Assembly (NCBI GenBank): GCA_964434165.1
Contig: CAYSUS010000070.1
Span: forward strand, 1-36,528
Reading direction: 5' to 3'
Origin: CAYSUS01 sp964434165
GTDB lineage: Bacteria; Planctomycetota; Planctomycetia; Pirellulales; Thermoguttaceae
Length of the DNA stretch: 36,528 nt
The notes under the pieces are model-generated. The model saw nothing but the letters and a program-made list of their open reading frames with translations. It was not told where the DNA came from and searched no databases. Made by a program: the position numbers and the translations under genes. Below, piece after piece: positions 31,766-36,528 of the stretch (its first letter is position 1; every line of letters begins with the position of its first letter).

Positions 31766-31796
31766 TCCGAGCTGGGCCGACACGGCCCAGCTCGGA
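31766..31796. terminator. dispersed palindrome family A, copy 4, in a convergent gap
   Basis: This is a 14-bp perfect stem with an ACA loop. It contains CCGAGCTGGGCCG and its complement, so the C/G pair of the other copies (GAGCCGGG…CCCGGCTC) has become T/A on both arms. It lies 34 bp after the peptidase stop and 14 bp from the stop of the opposing gene, so it could end both transcripts. Confidence 0.7.
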
Positions 31797-31809
31797 ATGG
31801 CCCCAGCGG

Positions 31810-32259
31810 TCAATTCTTGCGCTCCCGCTCGGCCAGCAGGGCCCTGGCCCGCTCGGCCTCGGCCGCGGGGACGATGATCTGCGCGCCCCGGTGGGGCAGC
31901 GGGAAGGCCGGGTTCATGTGCTGCTGGGCGATCTGGGCCGGGATGCCCCGCTCGCGCAACAGGTCGCGGCAGAACCGGGCGTCGAGGTCCGAGGCCAGTT
32001 CGATCGTGGTCGGCGAGCACGCACGGATCCTCCCCATCAGGAAAACCGCGTAGAGCATCAGCGCGCTGAAGCCGATGATGAACGCCACCATGGCCGGCCC
32101 GAGCGAATGGTAGAAGCTCATCGCCACCGAGCAGATGGTGACGCAGACCAGCAGCGAGCCCAGCGTGTACTGGAGGCCCGGGCCGGACCCCGGGCTCGGC
32201 GCCCGCTCGCGCGAGCCGGCGGCATTGGCACTCTCCTCCATAGGCTCCGGGCCGGTCAT
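31810..32259 (-). CDS. membrane protein with DUF2007-like C-terminus
   Basis: The product has 149 residues. A hydrophilic start (1-27) leads to LQYTLGSLLVCVTICSVAMSF and a second hydrophobic segment, PAMVAFIIGFSALMLYAVFLM, so two membrane helices are likely; the first has the style of short planctomycete membrane modules. The last 65 residues (TIELASDLDARFCRDLLRERGIPAQIAQQ…AQIIVPAAEAERARALLAERE) fit the DUF2007 signal-transducing family, a small ferredoxin-like fold that also occurs alone. The ATG overlaps the stop of the upstream gene by four bases (ATGA), so the pair is translationally coupled. No function is known. Confidence 0.72.
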   Translation of the reverse strand: MTGPEPMEESANAAGSRERAPSPGSGPGLQYTLGSLLVCVTICSVAMSFYHSLGPAMVAFIIGFSALMLYAVFLMGRIRACSPTTIELASDLDARFCRDLLRERGIPAQIAQQHMNPAFPLPHRGAQIIVPAAEAERARALLAERERKN

Positions 32260-33077
32260 GGGGTTGCTCCGGGGACTCCGAGGGGATCGGTCGGGCCGCG
32301 AGGCGGCCACGGCGAGAAGACGGCGGCCACCGCCTGCATGACGCCCTGGCAGCCCACGAGGAGGAAGGCCAGCCGCGCCCTGTCGAGCACGCCCGCCAGG
32401 TTTCGCGCAAGCTCCGCTGGCTTGGGAGTCGCTACGGAACCGGCGAGCATTCCCTCCAGTGCCGCGCCGTGGAGCCAGATCCCGAGGAACAGGACCGACG
32501 CGGCCACCCCCAGCCCCACACCGCCGAGTGCAGCGAGCGCGGCGAGTACGGAGCGCGTGCCTGTGGCCGGCGACGGCTTCGCCCGAGATCCGACCTGTCC
32601 TCCCGCAAGCGATAGGGCGGCGGCCACGACCCACACGGCATATCCGGCCGCGAGTGGGAATGCCGCCTCTTGAGCCATCGCCCGTGTGGTCTCCGGCTTC
32701 GGGGCGCCTGCCGAAGCGGCGATCGCTCGGAAGTCGGCCTTCGCGCCGCTGAGGGCCCACCACAGCGGCATCGTGCCCAGCAGGATCAGGACCCCCGCCA
32801 CCGCGAGAAGGGCCTTGCCCGGCACCGAGATGGTCCTTTGCCCAAAGCGCATGGCGGTTGCGACGCACGAGACGGCCAGGCCCAAGGCGATCGCCACGCC
32901 CGACAGCGCCGTGGCTCCAAGCTCTGCGAGCGAATCCGGGAGCGGCTCGGGCGGATCGACGATCCGATGCGTCATGACTCCGTCGAAGACGCCCACGATA
33001 GAACCACCGAAAACCACGAGCCCCAACGCTCCGGCGACGGCAACGAGGGAGCTTAGCAGGAGCAGCAACCGTTTCAT
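32256..33077 (-). CDS. polytopic membrane protein, not recognised
   Basis: The product has 273 residues from the ATG at 33077, which has GGAGGAG well placed upstream. Five to six hydrophobic segments are visible: at about 4-28, 55-75, 88-110, 140-160, 180-205 and 228-250. The N-terminal one could be a signal anchor. Loops are short, and no enzymatic or transporter motif stands out. The stop overlaps the start of the DUF2007-like gene, so the two are a two-gene operon and probably form one membrane complex. Its codon use is normal for the window. Confidence 0.75.
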   Translation of the reverse strand: MKRLLLLLSSLVAVAGALGLVVFGGSIVGVFDGVMTHRIVDPPEPLPDSLAELGATALSGVAIALGLAVSCVATAMRFGQRTISVPGKALLAVAGVLILLGTMPLWWALSGAKADFRAIAASAGAPKPETTRAMAQEAAFPLAAGYAVWVVAAALSLAGGQVGSRAKPSPATGTRSVLAALAALGGVGLGVAASVLFLGIWLHGAALEGMLAGSVATPKPAELARNLAGVLDRARLAFLLVGCQGVMQAVAAVFSPWPPRGPTDPLGVPGATP

Positions 33078-33630
33078 GAGCGACTCCTCCGCGGCAAACC
33101 GGGGAAGCAAGGGGGTGGATCGATCGTATTCTATTCGGGTCATCCCGCCGCAGCACACGGGGGCGTGCTCCTTCTCGGTAGTACAGCACGACGGATGGCA
33201 CGGAGGCGACGAATGGGAGTCACCCACGCGATCCGTCCTAACGGTGGTCGTTTCCTGTTGATGGACAGGAATGGGAACGTGGGTGCGGCCGCGGGCCCCG
33301 ACCCTGCGCCCCCGCTCCCTGCCATATTGGCATTCGCCGTGCTGCGGGCGAATTCCGGCATCGGAATGCCTTGAGATCCGTAAAACCATAGATCACTGCA
33401 TCTTATGGCGTCAGTACGGATCGTGGCACAGAGGTTGCTTCAAGGGGGCCAAAAAGATGGTGGCTGCCATTTGAGGTCGTTTTGCGCCGCCGCCGCGACC
33501 GCCCAGAAGACAGAACACCCCGTCGAGACCAGCACACACCCCTTGAGAATCGAACCGCCCGAAATGGGGGATGCCTGAGCGCCCCCGCTGGGCGAAACGG
33601 CTCTTTCGCCTGCAACAGGAGGATTCCACT
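33078..33630. other. 553-bp region upstream of groEL1
   Basis: I find no gene I would defend. A 53-codon frame (33213-33374, plus strand, with GGAGG upstream) has no recognisable content. The AT-richer stretch at 33371-33410 could be promoter for groEL1, with TTGAGA at 33371-33376 but no good -10 at the right distance. There is no CIRCE element. The role of an alternative sigma factor or repressor for the chaperonins is therefore open. Confidence 0.5.
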
Positions 33631-35328
33631 GTGGCAAAACAAATGCTCTTCGACGACGACGCACGGCTCTCGCTGGCCGCCGGAGTCGGCAAACTCGCCC
33701 GCGCGGTGCGCAGCACGCTCGGCCCCCGGGGGCGCAACGCCGTGCTCGACAAGGGCTGGGGCTCGCCCAAGGTGACTAAAGACGGCGTCACCGTGGCTGA
33801 GGACATCGATCTGGACGACCCGTACGAGAACCTCGGGGCCCAGCTCGTCAAGGAGGCGGCCACCAAGACCAACGACGTGGCCGGCGACGGCACCACCACG
33901 GCCACGGTGCTGGCCGAGGCCATCTTCCGCGAGGGCCTCCGCCTGATCGCCGCCGGGGCCGATCCCATGGCTTTGTCGCGCGGCATCCTCGCCAGCTCCG
34001 CGTCCGTGGTCAAGGACATCGAGAAGATGTCCAAGGCCGTCGATGCCAAGAGCAAGAAGGAGATCCAGCAGGTCGCCACGATCGCCGGCAACAACGACCC
34101 GGCCATCGGCAGCGTCCTGGCCGACGCGTTCCTGAAGGTCGGCAAGGACGGCGTGATCACCGTCGAGGAGGGCAAGCAGAACGAGACCTACGTCGAGGTC
34201 GTCGAGGGGATGCAGTTCGACCGCGGGTTCCTCTCGCCCCACTTCGTCACCGACCAGGAGGCCCAGAAGGTGGAGCTGGAGAACTGCCTGATCCTCGTGC
34301 ACGAGGAGAAGATCTCCAGCGCCAAGAACCTGGTGCCGCTGTTGGAGGCGGTGAGCCGGGCGGGCAAGCCGCTGCTGATCATCGCCGAGGACATCGAGGG
34401 TGAGGCCCTCGCCACGCTGGTCGTCAACAAGCTCCGCGGCATCCTCAACTGCTGCGCCGTGAAGGCCCCCGGCTACGGCGACCGGCGCAAGGCCATGCTG
34501 GGCGACATCGCCACTCTGACCGGCGCCCAGGCGATCTTCAAGGACCTCGGCGTGCAACTCGACTCGGTCAAGGTCTCCGACCTGGGCACGGCCAAGAAGG
34601 TGATCGTCGATTCGGAGAACACGACCATCGTCAGCGGCGCCGGAAGCAAGAAGGACATCGAAGGCCGGGCCGAGCAGATCCGCCGCGAGATCGAGACCAC
34701 CACCAGCGACTACGACCGTGAGAAGCTCCAGGAAAGACTGGCCAAACTCGCCGGCGGCGTCGCCCAGATCAACGTCGGCGCCGCCACCGAGACCGAGATG
34801 AAGGAGCGCAAGGCCCTGATCGAAGACGCCCGGGCCGCCACCCAGGCCGCCCTTCAGGAAGGGATCGTGCCGGGCGGGGGCGTGGCCCTGCTGCGCGCGG
34901 CCAAGGCGCTGGACAAGCTCCAGTTGGACGGCGACGCGGCCCTGGGCGCCAAGTGCGTGCAGAGCGTGCTCGACTCGCCGCTCCGGTCGATCGCGGAGAA
35001 CGCCGGCCAGGACGGCGCCGTCGTGGTCAACCGGGTGCGCCAGATGAAGGGCAAGAGCGAGGGCTTCGACGCCGAGCGCGGGGCCTACTGCGACCTCGTC
35101 GAGGCCGGCATCATCGATCCGGCCAAGGTCGTGCGTATGGCCCTGCAAAACGCCGCCAGCGTGGCCGCCTTGCTGCTGACCACCTCGGCTTTGGTCACCG
35201 AGATCCCCAAGGAAGAGCCGCCGGCCGGCGCGGGAGGGCCGGGAGGCATGGGAGGCGGTATGGACGGTATGGGAGGCATGGGTGGTATGGGAGGCATGGG
35301 TGGTATGGGAGGCATGGGAGATTTCTGA
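33631..35328 (+). CDS. groEL: chaperonin GroEL, first copy
   Basis: The product has 565 residues from a GTG with AGGAGG eight bases upstream. Sequence is GroEL throughout: ATP-binding TLGPRGRNAVLD, NDVAGDGTTTATVLA, the apical AVKAPGYGDRRKAMLGDIA, and the nucleotide-binding VPGGGVALLRA. As a cylinder of 14 subunits it encloses and refolds proteins, with GroES as a lid. A Gly-Met tail (GGMGG…) is present and is lengthened by an 18-bp tandem repeat (35266-35319). It differs from the second copy at many N-terminal positions, e.g. LARAVRSTLGPRG against LADAVAVTMGPTG. groES follows after 93 bp on the same strand. Confidence 0.95.
   Translation: MAKQMLFDDDARLSLAAGVGKLARAVRSTLGPRGRNAVLDKGWGSPKVTKDGVTVAEDIDLDDPYENLGAQLVKEAATKTNDVAGDGTTTATVLAEAIFREGLRLIAAGADPMALSRGILASSASVVKDIEKMSKAVDAKSKKEIQQVATIAGNNDPAIGSVLADAFLKVGKDGVITVEEGKQNETYVEVVEGMQFDRGFLSPHFVTDQEAQKVELENCLILVHEEKISSAKNLVPLLEAVSRAGKPLLIIAEDIEGEALATLVVNKLRGILNCCAVKAPGYGDRRKAMLGDIATLTGAQAIFKDLGVQLDSVKVSDLGTAKKVIVDSENTTIVSGAGSKKDIEGRAEQIRREIETTTSDYDREKLQERLAKLAGGVAQINVGAATETEMKERKALIEDARAATQAALQEGIVPGGGVALLRAAKALDKLQLDGDAALGAKCVQSVLDSPLRSIAENAGQDGAVVVNRVRQMKGKSEGFDAERGAYCDLVEAGIIDPAKVVRMALQNAASVAALLLTTSALVTEIPKEEPPAGAGGPGGMGGGMDGMGGMGGMGGMGGMGGMGDF
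35266..35319 (+). repeat. 18-bp tandem repeat in the groEL1 Gly-Met tail
   Basis: Three consecutive units of ggtatgggaggcatgggt (last one with a final a) encode GMGGMG. Slippage there would change tail length in steps of six residues without loss of frame. Confidence 0.85.
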
Positions 35329-35421
35329 CGCCCTGCCTTCGCGCCCCCGCCTGGAGGGCCTTCGAAAGAGACCTTACCCGATCACATCACAACATTTCAT
35401 ACAGCAAAGAGGAAACCCATC

Positions 35422-35724
35422 ATGGCCAAGAGCATCAATCTGAAGCCCCTGGACGATCGCGTCGTTGTGGAGCCGGTGGACGCCGAGGAGGTCACGGCTG
35501 GCGGCATCGTCCTGCCCGACACGGCCAAGGAAAAGCCCCAGCGGGGCACGGTGGTGGCCGTGGGGCCCGGGAAGCTCCTGGAGGACGGCAAGCGGGGCGA
35601 GATTTCCGTGGCCGTCGGCGACGAGGTGATCTACGGCAAGTGGGCCGGGTCGGACATCGAGGTGGAGGGACGCGAGGTGAAGATCCTTCGCGAGTCCGAC
35701 CTGTTGGCCAAGGTCGTCAAGTAG
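35422..35724 (+). CDS. groES: co-chaperonin GroES
   Basis: The product has 100 residues, the normal size. The family motifs are LKPLDDRVVVEPVDAEEVTAGGIVLPDTAKEKPQRGTVVAVGPG, which ends in the mobile loop (EEVTAGGIVLP) that docks to GroEL, and VGDEVIYGKWAGSDIEVEGREVKILRESDLLAKV at the end. AGAGGA precedes the ATG. It sits between two groEL genes, 93 bp after the first and 56 bp before the second, so it may serve both. Confidence 0.97.
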   Translation: MAKSINLKPLDDRVVVEPVDAEEVTAGGIVLPDTAKEKPQRGTVVAVGPGKLLEDGKRGEISVAVGDEVIYGKWAGSDIEVEGREVKILRESDLLAKVVK

Positions 35725-35780
35725 GCGGCCGCAGGGCCGAGTCCACCCGAATCATCCATTAGCGACAAAGGGACCGCAAA

Positions 35781-36528
35781 GTGCCTAAACAACTGCTATT
35801 CCAAGACACGGCCCGGCAGAAGATCCTTGCCGGCGTGGACAAGCTCGCCGACGCGGTCGCCGTGACCATGGGCCCGACCGGCCGGAACGTCATTCTCGAC
35901 AAGTCCTTCGGCGGCCCCACGGTCACCAAGGACGGGGTCACGGTGGCCAAGGAGATCGAGCTGGAAGAGCGATTCGAGAACATGGGGGCCAAGCTGGTCA
36001 ACGAGGTCGCCTCGAAGACCTCGGACGTGGCCGGCGACGGGACGACCACGGCCACCGTGCTTGCCCGGGCGATCTTCAAGGAAGGCCTGCGTCAGATCAC
36101 CGCGGGCAGCAATCCGATGGCGGTCCGCCGCGGCATCGAGAAGGCCGTGGACGCGGCCGTCGAGCACCTCTACTCGATGACCAAGCGGGTCACCAGCACG
36201 GAGGAGATCGCCCAGGTCGGGTCGATCAGCGCCAACAACGACCCGTTCATCGGCAAGCTGCTCTCCGACGCCATGGAGGCGGTGGGCAACGACGGGGTGA
36301 TCACGGTCGAGGAGGGCAAGACCGCCGAGACCGGGTACGACGTGGTCGAGGGGATGCAGTTCGACAAGGGCTACCTCTCCCCGTATTTCATCAACCGCGC
36401 CGAGACCATGGACTGCCAGTTGGAGGACGCGCTGATCCTGATCCACGAAAAGAAGATCAGCAACCTCCGCGACATGATCCCGCTGTTGGAGAAGGTCGCC
36501 AAGGCGGGCCGTTCCCTGCTGATCATCG
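35781..36528 (+). CDS. groEL: chaperonin GroEL, second copy, 5' part only
   Basis: The gene starts with GTG at 35781 (AAAGGGA upstream) and runs off the end after 249 codons. The readable part has MPKQLLFQDTARQKILAGVDKLADAVAVTMGPTGRN, SDVAGDGTTTATVLARAIF and EEGKTAETGYDVVEGMQFDKGYLSPYF, all canonical. It looks closer to the standard housekeeping GroEL than the first copy. Both copies begin MxKQxLF and use GTG, so they probably arose by duplication in a lineage of planctomycetes. Confidence 0.95.
   Translation, partial: MPKQLLFQDTARQKILAGVDKLADAVAVTMGPTGRNVILDKSFGGPTVTKDGVTVAKEIELEERFENMGAKLVNEVASKTSDVAGDGTTTATVLARAIFKEGLRQITAGSNPMAVRRGIEKAVDAAVEHLYSMTKRVTSTEEIAQVGSISANNDPFIGKLLSDAMEAVGNDGVITVEEGKTAETGYDVVEGMQFDKGYLSPYFINRAETMDCQLEDALILIHEKKISNLRDMIPLLEKVAKAGRSLLII

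Noticed and set aside
33213..33374. Small gene of 53 codons with GGAGG upstream
   Set aside because: A ribosome-like site alone is weak evidence in GC-rich DNA; the peptide has no hydrophobic core, motif or known relative.
33078..33630. CIRCE operator or sigma32-type promoter for groEL1
   Set aside because: No TTAGCACTC/GAGTGCTAA pair is present, and CTTGAG lacks a matching -10 at usable spacing.
1..36528. CRISPR arrays, insertion sequences, prophage or integrase genes
   Set aside because: No regularly spaced repeats, transposase or integrase motifs were found; the only repeats are short palindromes and the groEL tail.

Overview
The window is one stretch of a very G+C-rich bacterial chromosome, most likely from a member of the Planctomycetota. 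Several features point that way. There is a large membrane-anchored protein whose N-terminus is the J-domain-like module (YYRWLGIPP…PDHYRLLGI) typical of planctomycetes. There are also a PEP-CTERM surface protein, a secreted DUF4838 protein, PQQ-repeat and SSS/Gfo-Idh-MocA genes of planctomycete style, and two groEL copies around one groES. No genus can be named from the sequence. I see no tRNA, rRNA, CRISPR array, transposase or phage gene.

Layout. 1-183: 3' end of a PEP-CTERM protein. 399-2624: a secreted fusion of a phosphonate-binding-like domain with a PQQ beta-propeller. 2731-7817 (minus strand): a secreted nucleoside hydrolase, a DUF190 + CrcB fluoride-channel pair, and a sodium/solute symporter behind a Gfo/Idh/MocA oxidoreductase. 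8317-10509 (minus): a small metallophosphoesterase, an RRM protein and a cold-shock protein (the last two an RNA-binding operon), and a GNAT acetyltransferase. 10736-14292: a secreted DUF4838 protein facing a secreted carbon-nitrogen hydrolase tail to tail. 14456-17224 (minus): the J-domain/TPR/zinc-finger protein. 17708-19543: a B12-binding-type radical SAM protein.

19640-30320 (minus) is the most remarkable region. Six tightly spaced genes read in one direction: a multi-pass membrane GTPase of the double-GTPase (DO-GTPase) type, a Ser/Thr-kinase-like protein, a GTPase-associated protein 1 (GAP1)-like membrane protein, an unrecognised membrane-anchored coiled-coil protein, a vWA protein and a PP2C-like phosphatase. 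The kinase stop and GAP1 start overlap by 4 nt, and a promoter with a perfect TTGACA box lies upstream of the first gene. I read this as one membrane-associated GTPase/phospho-switch system in which kinase, PP2C and vWA protein tune a GTPase-GAP1 pair. It resembles the NTP-dependent conflict or stress-signalling systems proposed for multicellular-type bacteria, but this exact set is not one I know as characterised.

30674-31732: an M42 aminopeptidase. 31810-33077 (minus): two overlapping membrane-protein genes, one with a DUF2007-like tail. 33631-36528: groEL1, groES and a truncated groEL2, the last running off the window.

Two dispersed palindrome families lie between genes. One (GGGCCG-N3-CGGCCC core, four copies) sits 14-120 bp from stop codons and shows a compensated base-pair change, so it probably works as a transcript-end hairpin. 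The other is CTCTCCCGC-AGG-CGGGAGAG-like (two full copies and one half copy).
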